Source: Siminovitchia acidinfaciens (GTDB taxonomy: Bacteria; Bacillota; Bacilli; Bacillales; Bacillaceae_C). From it: 64,000 bases of DNA. Location: assembly GCF_003605385.1 (NCBI RefSeq), contig NZ_QYTV02000006.1, forward strand, positions 97,225-161,224. Direction: 5' to 3'. The position numbers and the translations under genes were made by a program. The notes under the pieces were generated by a model. That model made no database searches and was not told where the DNA came from. It saw only the letters and a list, made by a program, of their open reading frames with translations. Below, in pieces: positions 1 through 8,448 of the stretch (position 1 is its first letter; every line of letters starts with the position of its first letter).

Positions 1-172
1 CAAATTCTGAATTTATTATATAATCCCTTTGAAGAAATTACAAGGATATTTATATTTTGCCGGGTTGGATAAACGTATAGATAATCCTTTTTAACGGATT
101 TGATGATTGGTTTAGGTAAAAGGCACTTGGGTAATATTGTAAAAAAGACTCATTTAAAATGGAGGAAATATC

Positions 173-907
173 ATGGCTCGTTTGAAGGATAAGATCACAA
201 TAATTACCGGCGGGGCATCAGGGATGGGCGCCGCCATGGCCAAATTGTTTGCAAGTGAAGGAGCCACCGTAATTGCCGCTGATATCAACAAGGATAATCT
301 GGCAAAAATCGCGGAAATCGGCAATGTAGAAGGGATGAACCTGGACGTCTCATCCGATGTTAATTGGGCGGAAGTAACGAAAGCTGTATATGATAAATAT
401 GGACGCATAGATATTTTGATAAATAATGCAGGTATCTCATCTGAAAAATCACCAGATCAGATTACTGAAGATGATTGGTGTCTTTTACATAAGATTAATT
501 CTTTTGGCCCATTCCTTGGGATAAAACATGTATCGAAGTATATGAAGGAAGCAAGGAAAGGCTCGATAGTCAATACGTCCTCTTATACTGCTATCATTGG
601 TTCCGGTTTTAATCATTACTCTGCATCGAAAGGTTCATTAAGGGCTATAGCACGAGCAGCAGCGGCAGATTTGGGACAATTCAACGTTCGGGTGAATACG
701 GTGTTTCCAGGGGTGGTTGAAACACCAATGGTAGCAAAGCTGACGGAGTATAAAGAAGCAATGGACGCGCTCGTTCGCGCCACGCCCATGCAGCGTTTGG
801 GACAGCCTGAGGAAGTCGCCAATGCCATCTTATTCCTGGCCTCTGATGAAGCATCCTACATAACGGGTGCAGAATTGGTCATTGACGGAGGTTACTCCGC
901 TCGGTAA
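173..907 (+). CDS. SDR family NAD(P)-dependent oxidoreductase
   Basis: Classical short-chain dehydrogenase/reductase of 244 aa. The Rossmann motif TGGASGMG lies at residues 12-19, NNAG at 84-87, the catalytic Ser in NTSS near 136, and the YSASK Tyr/Lys pair at 149 and 153. The C-terminal segment ASYITGAELVIDGGY is typical of the family. The ATG start follows GGAGG with good spacing. It stands alone on the plus strand and ends at a bidirectional terminator, so it is not part of the minus-strand clusters that follow. The substrate is unknown; the fold supports oxidation or reduction of an alcohol or ketone in the cytosol. A weak TTGGTT/TAATAT promoter pair with a 19-base spacer lies just upstream, but I do not rely on it. 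Confidence 0.88.
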   Translation: MARLKDKITIITGGASGMGAAMAKLFASEGATVIAADINKDNLAKIAEIGNVEGMNLDVSSDVNWAEVTKAVYDKYGRIDILINNAGISSEKSPDQITEDDWCLLHKINSFGPFLGIKHVSKYMKEARKGSIVNTSSYTAIIGSGFNHYSASKGSLRAIARAAAADLGQFNVRVNTVFPGVVETPMVAKLTEYKEAMDALVRATPMQRLGQPEEVANAILFLASDEASYITGAELVIDGGYSAR

Positions 908-921
908 TTTCCTAATATAAA

Positions 922-968
922 AAATCCACTTGACCTGTGACTGTCAGTTCAAGTGGATTTCTTTTTTA
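922..968. terminator. bidirectional Rho-independent terminator
   Basis: A 12-bp inverted repeat (AAATCCACTTGA / TCAAGTGGATTT) is followed by a T-run on the plus strand and, in reverse, by a second T-run on the minus strand. It sits between two convergent genes, the SDR gene and the FMN reductase gene, and can serve both. Confidence 0.85.
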
Positions 969-980
969 TTAGATCTACGC

Positions 981-1532
981 CTAAACAGTTTCTTTAAGTA
1001 GCTCATTTAATTTTTTTGCAGATAGCATTGCTATCTCATCCTGTAACACATCTTCCGGCTTATTACCTGCTCCGATAATATACCCTCCAAAGGACATGCT
1101 GACGAATTGAAAAATCCAGCGAAATTGATCAATCATGGCCAAACCTTTCATGTGGGGATCATCACCGCCAACTGCAATTACATACGATTTTTTCCTGCTC
1201 ATATTTTCCTTGAAATCTGGAAAGCTTGAATCTCTTAATGTTTGTGACCAACGGTCGATAAAATTCTTCATTAAACCAGACATACTGTACCAGTAAATAG
1301 GTGTTGAAAAAATAATAATTTCACTTTCATCAACCTGTTTAATAATGGCGTTGTAATCGTCATCTACATCATCAAATCCACTTTCCTCATGGCGCCCATC
1401 CACAATTGGCTTAATGATAAAGTCACGCAGATAAATTTCCGTTGCGTCCAAACCGTCAATCGCCCTTTTTGTCAAAAGTTCGGTATTGCTTGTTGTTCTA
1501 CTGCTGCCGTACAACACAGTAATTTTCGCCAT
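981..1532 (-). CDS. flavodoxin-fold NADPH-dependent FMN reductase-like protein
   Basis: A 183-aa flavodoxin-like protein. The N-terminus runs from a beta strand into the FMN phosphate loop GSSRTTSNTELL, and a second flavin-contact segment PIYWYSMSGLMKNFIDR lies near residue 80; both are typical of the NADPH-dependent FMN reductase/NAD(P)H oxidoreductase family. The ATG is preceded by GTGGGG. The gene follows the dehydratase gene by 18 bases and is the last of a tightly packed five-gene minus-strand run. Likely a cytosolic flavin or quinone reductase; its partner is not evident from context. Confidence 0.82.
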   Translation of the reverse strand: MAKITVLYGSSRTTSNTELLTKRAIDGLDATEIYLRDFIIKPIVDGRHEESGFDDVDDDYNAIIKQVDESEIIIFSTPIYWYSMSGLMKNFIDRWSQTLRDSSFPDFKENMSRKKSYVIAVGGDDPHMKGLAMIDQFRWIFQFVSMSFGGYIIGAGNKPEDVLQDEIAMLSAKKLNELLKETV

Positions 1533-1550
1533 GAAATCCCCACTCTCTTT

Positions 1551-2492
1551 TTATTTTAATAGTTGGGGAATGATCTCCGTATCTACATTCCCTCCTGAAA
1601 TTAACGCAACAATTCGTTTTCCTTCGGGCTTTCTCTTCATGGCTCCTGCCGCTGAAACCGCACCTGAAGGTTCAATCAGCTGTTTCATCCGCGTCAATAT
1701 ATATGTAAAAGAATTCATAATTTCTTGCTCCTCAACCAAGACAATATCGTCCACATATCGCTGGACAACAGGAAAAGTCAACTCACCCGGTATGGAGGTC
1801 CTTAATCCGTCTGCAATTGTATCGTTGGCGCCGATATTGATTCTTTTCCCTTCCTTAAAAGACAAATATGTATCATTAGCAATGGCGGGTTCCACTCCGA
1901 TAACTCGAATCCGCGGGTTTGATTCTTTAATGGCAGTGGCAATGCCAGAAATTAATCCGCCTCCCCCAATTGGAATATATACCTCATCAATTCCATCAAG
2001 TTGGTCCAGGATTTCCAAGCCTGCTGTGCCTTGGCCAGCCATGATGAAAGGATCATCGTAAGGGGGGATAAATACAGCATTATTCTCTTCACTAATTTTT
2101 TTAGCTCTTTCGATTCGTTCTTCTGAAGTGGTCCCACAAAATTCGAGATTACCATTATACGCTTGGATTGCATTTTTTTTGCATGCTGCTGCGTTTTCAG
2201 GAACGACAATTGTAGAAGTAATTCCAAGTTGATTGGCTATGTACGCCACGGCCTGCCCGTGGTTACCCGATGATGCAGCAATCACATGTTGGGTATTTTT
2301 CTGAGCCTCATAGATAACTTTGTTGGAAGCGCCGCGGATTTTAAACGCACCCGTCTTTTGTAAATGCTCACACTTGAAAAACAAATCATTGCCAATGTCT
2401 TTTGCAATTGTTTCTGAACTCATCATTGGAGTCATTTTAACAATGTCACCAATTCTTTCCCGGGCTTCTCGTATTAGGCGTAAATCAATCAT
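1551..2492 (-). CDS. threonine/serine dehydratase (PLP fold type II)
   Basis: About 313 aa with the PLP-binding Lys in KTGAFKIRGASNK near residue 55 and the glycine-rich phosphate cup GGGGLISG near 185. This is the tryptophan-synthase-beta fold of L-threonine/L-serine ammonia-lyases and some serine racemases. There is no C-terminal ACT domain, so it resembles the catabolic, single-domain type rather than feedback-regulated IlvA. It would convert threonine to 2-oxobutyrate, or serine to pyruvate, plus ammonia. I chose the ATG at 2492 because GAGGGAG lies nine bases upstream; an ATG three codons earlier overlaps that site. It is separated from the TPR gene by about 15 bases, so co-transcription is likely, though the functional link is unclear. 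Confidence 0.85.
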   Translation of the reverse strand: MIDLRLIREARERIGDIVKMTPMMSSETIAKDIGNDLFFKCEHLQKTGAFKIRGASNKVIYEAQKNTQHVIAASSGNHGQAVAYIANQLGITSTIVVPENAAACKKNAIQAYNGNLEFCGTTSEERIERAKKISEENNAVFIPPYDDPFIMAGQGTAGLEILDQLDGIDEVYIPIGGGGLISGIATAIKESNPRIRVIGVEPAIANDTYLSFKEGKRINIGANDTIADGLRTSIPGELTFPVVQRYVDDIVLVEEQEIMNSFTYILTRMKQLIEPSGAVSAAGAMKRKPEGKRIVALISGGNVDTEIIPQLLK

Positions 2493-2507
2493 ACAGATCA
2501 TCTCCCT

Positions 2508-3392
2508 CTATTTATTCTTTATATTTCTTACAAATACCTTCCCGAACACTTTATAATTTACAATCAATTTGGTGCTCCAATGCGCTGCCGCGTAAATGAT
2601 GATAAACAAAAGGACAAGGGGCTTGAAAACGATCCATAAAAATATCCACAGTAACAAGGCAACCCATGGCCTGAATTTTGAAAACATTTTGGAAGGCAAC
2701 AGTACAAGTCGGTAAAATTTATATTGCTTCTGTAAAATTTCAAGATACTCATTGCGGGTTTGCGGATTATCAGGATCCAGACGAACTGCATTCTCCAAAA
2801 AAGTGAGCGCTTTTTCATGGTCGTCCCTATGATCAGCTGCCCAGGCCAAGTATAAAAAGATTAATGGATTATCCGGCTCTAATTCAAGTGATTGTTTTTC
2901 CGTCTCAACTGAAAGTTCCTTATTTCCGAGCAGGCTTTGAACATAACTGTAATTGGCAATATAAAGTGCATTATAGGAATCCAATCGTAAAGCATCTTCG
3001 AAACACTTCTCCGCCTGCCTGAACTTTCCTTGTTGATTATATATATTCCCATCCAAAAAATAATAATAACTGTTGTCTGGAAAGAGACTGATTGCTTCTT
3101 CGATTGCTTTTCTGGCAGCCTTCCAATCCTGTTGGGTATAAAGGGTGCCTGCCCTGACTTCCCAAGCCAACGGATTCTCCGGATCCATTTTCAGTGCTTC
3201 TTGGGACCAATGCAGGGCTTTCTTATATTCGTCCATTTCCAAATATATTTTTCCTAATAATGCAAACCCATCCGGATCTTCCGGGTACATTTGTATGTAG
3301 GCTTCCGCTTCATTGATGGAATCTTGATACCGATTCCAGTCCAAAAGCTGGACAACTCTTTCAAACTGGGAGTATTGAACACTTTCATTCAA
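2508..3392 (-). CDS. TPR-repeat protein with C-terminal membrane segment
   Basis: A 294-aa protein built from about six tandem tetratricopeptide repeats covering residues 5-215; repeated features are the A-L-x-x-D/E-P-D-N-P spacing and turns such as MDPENPLAW and LEPDNPLIF. A hydrophobic stretch at roughly 237-268 forms one or two membrane segments, followed by a basic C-terminus. The start is TTG at 3392 with AGGAAGTG seven bases upstream; a nearby ATG is out of frame. It lies 13 bases after the AAA+ ATPase gene, and a TPR scaffold anchored in the membrane is a plausible adaptor for that ATPase. No enzyme activity is predicted. The exact role is unknown. Confidence 0.85.
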   Translation of the reverse strand: MNESVQYSQFERVVQLLDWNRYQDSINEAEAYIQMYPEDPDGFALLGKIYLEMDEYKKALHWSQEALKMDPENPLAWEVRAGTLYTQQDWKAARKAIEEAISLFPDNSYYYFLDGNIYNQQGKFRQAEKCFEDALRLDSYNALYIANYSYVQSLLGNKELSVETEKQSLELEPDNPLIFLYLAWAADHRDDHEKALTFLENAVRLDPDNPQTRNEYLEILQKQYKFYRLVLLPSKMFSKFRPWVALLLWIFLWIVFKPLVLLFIIIYAAAHWSTKLIVNYKVFGKVFVRNIKNK

Positions 3393-3405
3393 TGGAATTC
3401 ACTTC

Positions 3406-4350
3406 CTATCGAATCTTATTTTCTTTAATATAATCCAATACTTGCTGGTAATCTCTATTTACATCGCTGAAGGTCGCATAGTTTTTAGCTGTGGAAAACC
3501 ACTCCAATGTAGTCGGCTGGCGGCCTTTTAGGGCCTTGTTAATATCATTGTCTGTCAGTGGCTGCAATTCCCCTGTTTCCAGTGAACGCTGGAGCGCGGA
3601 TTCGATTGCGTCGTTTACAAGCTGTTCCAAGTCAGCACCTGAGAAGTGCGGTGATCTATTTGCAACCTTTCTAAAGTTCAATGTTGTTTGAGGCTTATCC
3701 TTCGTCTTTATTTGTAAAATCAGTTCTCTTTCCTGCTCGCTTGGAGGTGGAATAAAAATTAACTGGTTAAACCGCCCGGGTCTTCTTAACGCAGGATCCA
3801 AATACCATGGTGTGTTTGTGGCACCAATGACATACACTCCATGGTTGTGGGAGCTTAGGCCGTCCATTTCCAGCAGCAATTGATTGACAAGCATCCTTTC
3901 ATGGTGATGCCTCATATTTTGCCTGCTGCCGCCTAGTGCATCAAGCTCATCAATGAATAGGACACACGGTTTCTGTTCACGAGCCTCTTCAAAAAAATCA
4001 TGAAGATTATGTTCGCTTTGTCCTACATACATCGATAAAATCGCTTGCAGCTCCATGTGTAAAAAGTTTGCATTAATCTCCCCTGCAATCGCCTTTGCCA
4101 GAAAAGTTTTACCGCAACCCGGAGGTCCGTATAAGAGCAGGCTGCCCCCAGCTTCTTTTCCGTATGCTTTAAAGAATTCAGGATTTTGCAACGGCAAAAT
4201 AAAGTTCATCCTTATTTTCTTTTTTACTTCTTCCAACCCGCCAACGTCATCAAAAGTTTCCTGTGGCTGCATTGATTCAACAAGCGTCCGTTTATCCTTA
4301 TCAAATTGAATGACTTTAAGCTTGTTCTTTTTCTCTTCGTTATTTGACAT
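3406..4350 (-). CDS. AAA+ ATPase, Cdc48/FtsH-like single AAA module
   Basis: A 314-aa single-module AAA+ ATPase. Residues 30-45 carry the ETFDDVGGLEEVK signature that precedes classical AAA domains, Walker A is LLYGPPGCGKTFLAKAIAGE, Walker B is CVLFIDELDALGG, and the second region of homology ends in the arginine fingers of LDPALRRPGRFNQ. No transmembrane helix and no peptidase domain follow, so it is not FtsH; it looks like a stand-alone unfoldase or remodelling ATPase similar to one Cdc48/spastin ring. The gene sits between a small helical protein and a membrane TPR protein with gaps of 13-17 bases, suggesting a three-part complex. The client is unknown. Confidence 0.87.
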   Translation of the reverse strand: MSNNEEKKNKLKVIQFDKDKRTLVESMQPQETFDDVGGLEEVKKKIRMNFILPLQNPEFFKAYGKEAGGSLLLYGPPGCGKTFLAKAIAGEINANFLHMELQAILSMYVGQSEHNLHDFFEEAREQKPCVLFIDELDALGGSRQNMRHHHERMLVNQLLLEMDGLSSHNHGVYVIGATNTPWYLDPALRRPGRFNQLIFIPPPSEQERELILQIKTKDKPQTTLNFRKVANRSPHFSGADLEQLVNDAIESALQRSLETGELQPLTDNDINKALKGRQPTTLEWFSTAKNYATFSDVNRDYQQVLDYIKENKIR

Positions 4351-4367
4351 GCTTTTGGGCTTCCCCC

Positions 4368-4673
4368 TTATTTATTTCCGGATATCTTCTGCATTTCTTC
4401 TGTTACAATGAAGGCCAGATCTTCATTGCCAAACAAAGAAAGAACCCCTAATAATGTGTCGGTTGGTATATCCCCGGCCTCTTCCTTTGGAACAGTCAGT
4501 TCCATCGCTTCAGTCAATGATTGATTTTTATTTTGGTTCGGATAGGCCTTTCTATATAAAGTCTCAGGATTCAAGTCATGATTGATACACCATTGGGCAA
4601 ATATAAGTATCATCATCTTCTCATCTTTGCGGTAACTGTCGATTATTTTCTTTTCCAACTCGTTTGAACTCAT
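4368..4673 (-). CDS. small helical protein of unknown function
   Basis: About 101 aa, acidic, with no motif I recognise. It appears alpha-helical (segments around SSNELEKKIIDSYRK, MMILIFAQWCINH and LGVLSLFGNEDLAFIV) and has no signal peptide or membrane segment. I chose the ATG at 4673 because AAGGAGC lies seven bases upstream; an ATG six codons earlier overlaps that ribosome binding site. It is the first gene of the run leading into the AAA+ ATPase (17-base gap), so it could be a substrate adaptor or regulatory subunit of that ATPase. That is inference from position only. Confidence 0.7.
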   Translation of the reverse strand: MSSNELEKKIIDSYRKDEKMMILIFAQWCINHDLNPETLYRKAYPNQNKNQSLTEAMELTVPKEEAGDIPTDTLLGVLSLFGNEDLAFIVTEEMQKISGNK

Positions 4674-4710
4674 GGTACTGCTCCTTATCATATATATTGA
4701 TATTTATCAT

Positions 4711-4748
4711 AAAAAAGGGGAGCAAGTAGTGATTGATATGCTCCCCCT
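4711..4748 (-). terminator. terminator of the fabG-end operon
   Basis: On the minus strand an 8-bp stem (GGGGAGCA / TGCTCCCC) with a 14-base loop is followed by a TTTTTT run. It lies 76 bases past the stop of the last gene (FabG-like reductase) of the long TetR-headed operon and ahead of the AAA+ cluster, which therefore needs its own promoter. Confidence 0.85.
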
Positions 4749-4824
4749 TTAAATTAATATTAGATTATTGTTCTTACCGATTCAATCATTGTTAATTATT
4801 TTCAAACAATATGCCCGCGAGTTT

Positions 4825-5568
4825 TTACATGACAATGCCGCCGTCCACATGAAGTGCATGCCCATTAATATAATCAGACTCATCGGATGCAAGAAATAAA
4901 TATGCATTTGCTATATCCTCTGGGTTTGCAAGACGCTGCAATGGGATTTGCTGCTTCAACTGATCAATCACTTTTTCTGGAACTGTTTCGACCATACTTG
5001 TTTCTGTAAATCCGGGTACAACCGTATTCACATTGATACCCTTGCGCCCCAGCTCTTTTGCCCAGCTTTTTGTCATTCCTATGATCCCAGCTTTTGCAGC
5101 AGCATAATTTGTCTGTCCAACATTTCCATAAACGCCGGAGACTGAGGATGTATTTATTATCTTTCCTTTTTGTTGTTGGAGCATTGCCGGTATTACTGCC
5201 TGGGTGCAGTGGAATACACCGGTGAGATTTACATCAATTACTTGCTGGAACTGATCCTTTGTCATTTTCCGCAGCATTGCATCCCTCGTAATCCCTGCAT
5301 TATTCACCAAAATATCAATCTTTCCGAATTCGGCAATCACTTGAGCTGCCATGGCATCAACAGTTGCACGGTCCGCTACATTGACTTGGAAAAATTTGCA
5401 TTCCAATCCTTGATTCAAAAGTTCTTGTTCACATTCTTTTCCTCTTGCTTCATCATAGTCACAAATAATCACCTTTGCTCCCTCTGAAGCAAACTTTTTG
5501 GCAGCTTCAAAACCGATACCATTTGCGGCCCCTGTAATGATCGCAACCTTTTCAAGCAATCTATGCAT
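4825..5568 (-). CDS. FabG-like 3-oxoacyl thioester reductase (SDR)
   Basis: A 247-aa SDR of the 3-oxoacyl-ACP reductase subgroup: TGAANGIG at 12-19, NNAG at 89-92, the catalytic Ser in NTSSVSG near 141, and YAAAK at 155-159. The start is ATG at 5568, preceded by AAGGAG with ideal spacing; in-frame upstream codons lie within the end of the hydrolase gene. It is the last gene of the TetR-headed operon, 16 bases after the hydrolase gene. With the MaoC hydratase and acyl-CoA ligase of the same operon it probably oxidises a 3-hydroxyacyl thioester or reduces a 3-ketoacyl thioester. An R-3-hydroxyacyl substrate fits both this family and the MaoC family. It is not next to core fab genes, so it is not the housekeeping FabG. 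Confidence 0.87.
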   Translation of the reverse strand: MHRLLEKVAIITGAANGIGFEAAKKFASEGAKVIICDYDEARGKECEQELLNQGLECKFFQVNVADRATVDAMAAQVIAEFGKIDILVNNAGITRDAMLRKMTKDQFQQVIDVNLTGVFHCTQAVIPAMLQQQKGKIINTSSVSGVYGNVGQTNYAAAKAGIIGMTKSWAKELGRKGINVNTVVPGFTETSMVETVPEKVIDQLKQQIPLQRLANPEDIANAYLFLASDESDYINGHALHVDGGIVM

Positions 5569-5584
5569 ATTAAAATCTCCTTTT

Positions 5585-6484
5585 TTAATCATTAACATTG
5601 GTCATTAAAGAAGACACCTGTTTATTCGAAAGGAAGCTCTCCATAATAGCTATGAGCTGATGGGGGGAGTCCACCATCGGGGCATGTCCGCACCCCGTTA
5701 ATTTAATACTTTCCGCTTGATCGCCAAAATCTTCAATTAACTCATTGGTCATTTCTTTCGTTACAACAAGATCGTTTTCTCCCCAGGCAATCAATACAGG
5801 AATATTGATATGCTTTAACTTGTCTTCCCCAGCAACAAGCCCATTATGAAATGAGCTTATATTGAATGTATTCAGCGCGTGGTAACACTCGGCCAAATTC
5901 CTTTGCGCAGTCATATCCTCCAAGTGTTTGAGATACGTTTTTGCATCAGGCTGCTGTTGGTTATAAATGAGTGTATCCCACAGCTGCTTTAAAAAAGCAA
6001 AGTCCGATTTGTCATAGGCTGCTTGAATCATCCTTGTTTTAATGTCATCCAATATGTCTGTATAGGAACTGATCCGTTTAGAAAGGTCGGGCTTACCATT
6101 TTTTCTTGTGGCATGATGCGGATAACCCCTTGATGAGGCGGAAGTCAAAAGGAAAAGCATATTGCAAAAGCCCTGATAATCCGAGCAGAACTGTTGGCAA
6201 ACTGCCCCACCAAGCGACCATCCGACAAGTGCGAAATTTTTAATGGAAAGTCCGTCTACAAACATCTTTAAATCATCCGAGAAATCTTTAATTGAGGTAA
6301 CTTTTTTATGGTAGGTTGATTGGCCGAAGCCTCGTAAATCAACGGCATATACTTTGTATTCTGGTGACAGGTCGCGGATAACCGGCTCCCAATGGATTGA
6401 TGACGTCATATTCCCATGGACCAATATGATAGTATTCTGGCCTCCTTCACGTTCCCGATAAGCCAATTTTTCACCATTTGGCAA
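5585..6484 (-). CDS. alpha/beta hydrolase
   Basis: A 299-aa alpha/beta-hydrolase fold protein. The oxyanion segment is LVHGNMTSS, the nucleophile elbow is GWSLGG (Ser near 93), the acid is in GENDLVV near 240, and the His is in GCGHAPMVD near 269, so the Ser-Asp-His triad is complete. The Ser nucleophile argues against an OleB- or dehalogenase-type enzyme, which use Asp. The start appears to be TTG at 6484 with AAGGA seven bases upstream; no in-frame ATG lies before the conserved first strand. It follows livM by 66 bases and precedes fabG by 16. It could be a thioesterase, a lactone or ester hydrolase, or a C-C hydrolase in the pathway of the imported acid. Confidence 0.83.
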   Translation of the reverse strand: MPNGEKLAYREREGGQNTIILVHGNMTSSIHWEPVIRDLSPEYKVYAVDLRGFGQSTYHKKVTSIKDFSDDLKMFVDGLSIKNFALVGWSLGGAVCQQFCSDYQGFCNMLFLLTSASSRGYPHHATRKNGKPDLSKRISSYTDILDDIKTRMIQAAYDKSDFAFLKQLWDTLIYNQQQPDAKTYLKHLEDMTAQRNLAECYHALNTFNISSFHNGLVAGEDKLKHINIPVLIAWGENDLVVTKEMTNELIEDFGDQAESIKLTGCGHAPMVDSPHQLIAIMESFLSNKQVSSLMTNVND

Positions 6485-6550
6485 CAGTGCTTCCTTTATA
6501 AAAACATTTGCTATGGTAACTCCCCCCTTTTATCAATAACCCTTAAAACG

Positions 6551-7567
6551 TCATGCACTCTTTTTTCCTTGCCTACCGGATTTGTTCACCCTGGGAAGGT
6601 GGGCTCTTTGTTTGCGGTTTATCAGCTTCGACTGGATTGTTCCCACGATTCCCTTCGGGAAGAAGATAACAACCAATATATACACCGTCCCATATAAGAT
6701 GATCCAGCGTTCAAAAAGCCAATGAACATCGGACAATCCTGATAACCAGTGGTGGGCAAACTCAACTAGACCGGCTCCAATGATCGGGCCAATTAATGTG
6801 CCTACTCCGCCTATGATTGTCATTAATAAGACATCAATCGTAAATTCTGTTGCAAACACACTCGTATCGACGAATCGAATGGATAACATATATAACACTC
6901 CGGAAAAGCTGGCAACAACACCGGATACAATGCTGACAATCACCTTGTAATGCACCACATGTAAGCCCAGTGACTGTACGCGCTCTTCATTTTCGCGGAT
7001 TGCCATTACCACTCTGCCAAAAGGGGATTTCGTCAATCGTCTCAGTCCGAAAAACAGCAGGATAAACAAGGTTAAACTTACAAAATATAATATTTGCGAA
7101 TCCCGAAGAATTTCCGGGATTCGAAAGGTAAAACCGTCGTTTCCTCCTGTTAGCGATGTCCATTTTTCCGCGGCTACCAAAAATAATCCGGCAAGCGCGA
7201 GTGTAAGCATCGCATAAAAATGGCTACGTAGTCTTAATGTCAATATTCCCACTATTAAACTCACAAATGCAGACAATGCTATAGCAATAATAATAGCCAT
7301 AAACAAAGCTCCCAATCCCGTTTCAAAGCGGCTTAACATGATCGCAGTCGAATAAGCACCAATTCCAAAAAACATCACATGCCCAAATGAAATGATCCCG
7401 GTAAACCCCAGCAAGAGATCGTAACTCATGGCAAAAATGGCAAATATGAAAATTTGAATGATAAGAAACTGCATGCTTCTTCCAGTTACAAACAAAGGAA
7501 CCATAAACAATGCAAGTGAAATGGCCACGTAGAGCCATGTCGATCTTTCAACGTTGCTTAATTTCAT
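6551..7567 (-). CDS. livM: Liv-type ABC transporter permease (LivM family)
   Basis: A 338-aa integral membrane protein with about nine to ten hydrophobic segments and the LivM-type conserved stretches LLLGFTGIISFGHVMFFGIGAY near 50 and TIIGGVGTLIGPIIGA near 255. The C-terminus is basic and cytoplasmic. It is the second permease of a hydrophobic-amino-acid-type (HAAT) ABC importer. The gene starts eight bases after livH and belongs to the five-gene transporter block inside the acyl-thioester operon. In this family substrates include branched-chain amino acids, urea, amides and aromatic or short-chain acids, and the neighbours point to an organic acid rather than leucine. Confidence 0.9.
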   Translation of the reverse strand: MKLSNVERSTWLYVAISLALFMVPLFVTGRSMQFLIIQIFIFAIFAMSYDLLLGFTGIISFGHVMFFGIGAYSTAIMLSRFETGLGALFMAIIIAIALSAFVSLIVGILTLRLRSHFYAMLTLALAGLFLVAAEKWTSLTGGNDGFTFRIPEILRDSQILYFVSLTLFILLFFGLRRLTKSPFGRVVMAIRENEERVQSLGLHVVHYKVIVSIVSGVVASFSGVLYMLSIRFVDTSVFATEFTIDVLLMTIIGGVGTLIGPIIGAGLVEFAHHWLSGLSDVHWLFERWIILYGTVYILVVIFFPKGIVGTIQSKLINRKQRAHLPRVNKSGRQGKKSA

Positions 7568-7575
7568 TTATTGAT

Positions 7576-8436
7576 TCACCCCTTCACAGTGAACAGGCCC
7601 TGTGGTTTGAAGATAAGTACGGCAACCATCAACAGCATATTTGTAGCCAAAGACAGGGCCGGGACGTAATATGCCATAAATGCCTGAGTCAAGCCAACTA
7701 ATATGGCTGCTAGAAGTGACCCCTTGAAACTGCCCATTCCTCCAATAACTACGACGATAAATGCCAAAATAGCAAATTCGAGCCCCATTTCCGCATAGAT
7801 GACTCCGGAATAAGGTGCATGTAAAATACCGCTGAGTGCCGCGATTGCGGCACCAACCATGAAGACAAGCATGAAGACAACCTTAATGTTGATTCCAAGC
7901 GCCTCTACCATCTCCCTGTCCATGACTCCCGCGCGTACAATTAAACCGATTCTTGTGTTTTTTAAAATGTAGGAAAAAGCAAAGAAGACAAGCAGACCGA
8001 GGATGATAATAAATAATCGGTATTTGATCAGGACGATATCACCGATGACAAAACTTCCTTCCAAAACCTTTGGGGCCGCAACAGCTTTTTGATTTGGACC
8101 AAAGACCACTTTGATCAATTCCTGCAGAACGAGCATAAACCCCAACGTAATTAAAATCTGCTGAATAAGATTGCCGTATACAGGCCTGATGATCAATTTT
8201 TCGGTGAACAGACCAAGCAGAAGCCCCGTGCCTATGGATGCGAGGATTGCTAAAATAAAGCTGTTGGAAGCATGATAAACCCATACGCCGCTGAATGCTC
8301 CCCAAATAAACAATCCGCCGTGCGCAAAATTGAGTACATTCATTAATCCGAATATGAGAGTCAGACCCGCAGCAAGGAGGAATATTAACATGCCGGTTGC
8401 CAGGCCATTAATTGCCAAGCTGATGATTAAGTCCAT
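7576..8436 (-). CDS. livH: Liv-type ABC transporter permease (LivH family)
   Basis: A 286-aa membrane protein of the LivH family: the N-terminal NGLATGMLIFLLAAGLTLIF and GLMNVLNFAHGGLFIWGA segments and the central GGMGSFKGSLLAAILVG loop that contacts the ATPases are all present, with about eight hydrophobic helices. The ATG at 8436 has AGGAGG seven bases upstream; an in-frame GTG three codons earlier overlaps that site. It pairs with LivM to form the channel. It lies between livF and livM with gaps of 8-12 bases, consistent with one transcript. Confidence 0.9.
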   Translation of the reverse strand: MDLIISLAINGLATGMLIFLLAAGLTLIFGLMNVLNFAHGGLFIWGAFSGVWVYHASNSFILAILASIGTGLLLGLFTEKLIIRPVYGNLIQQILITLGFMLVLQELIKVVFGPNQKAVAAPKVLEGSFVIGDIVLIKYRLFIIILGLLVFFAFSYILKNTRIGLIVRAGVMDREMVEALGINIKVVFMLVFMVGAAIAALSGILHAPYSGVIYAEMGLEFAILAFIVVVIGGMGSFKGSLLAAILVGLTQAFMAYYVPALSLATNMLLMVAVLIFKPQGLFTVKG

Positions 8437-8448
8437 GACCTCCACCTC

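Noticed and set aside
100-172. A possible sigma-54 promoter in front of the first SDR gene (AGGCACTTGGG...)
   Set aside because: The GG-N10-GC spacing is not met and the -24 TGG is missing.
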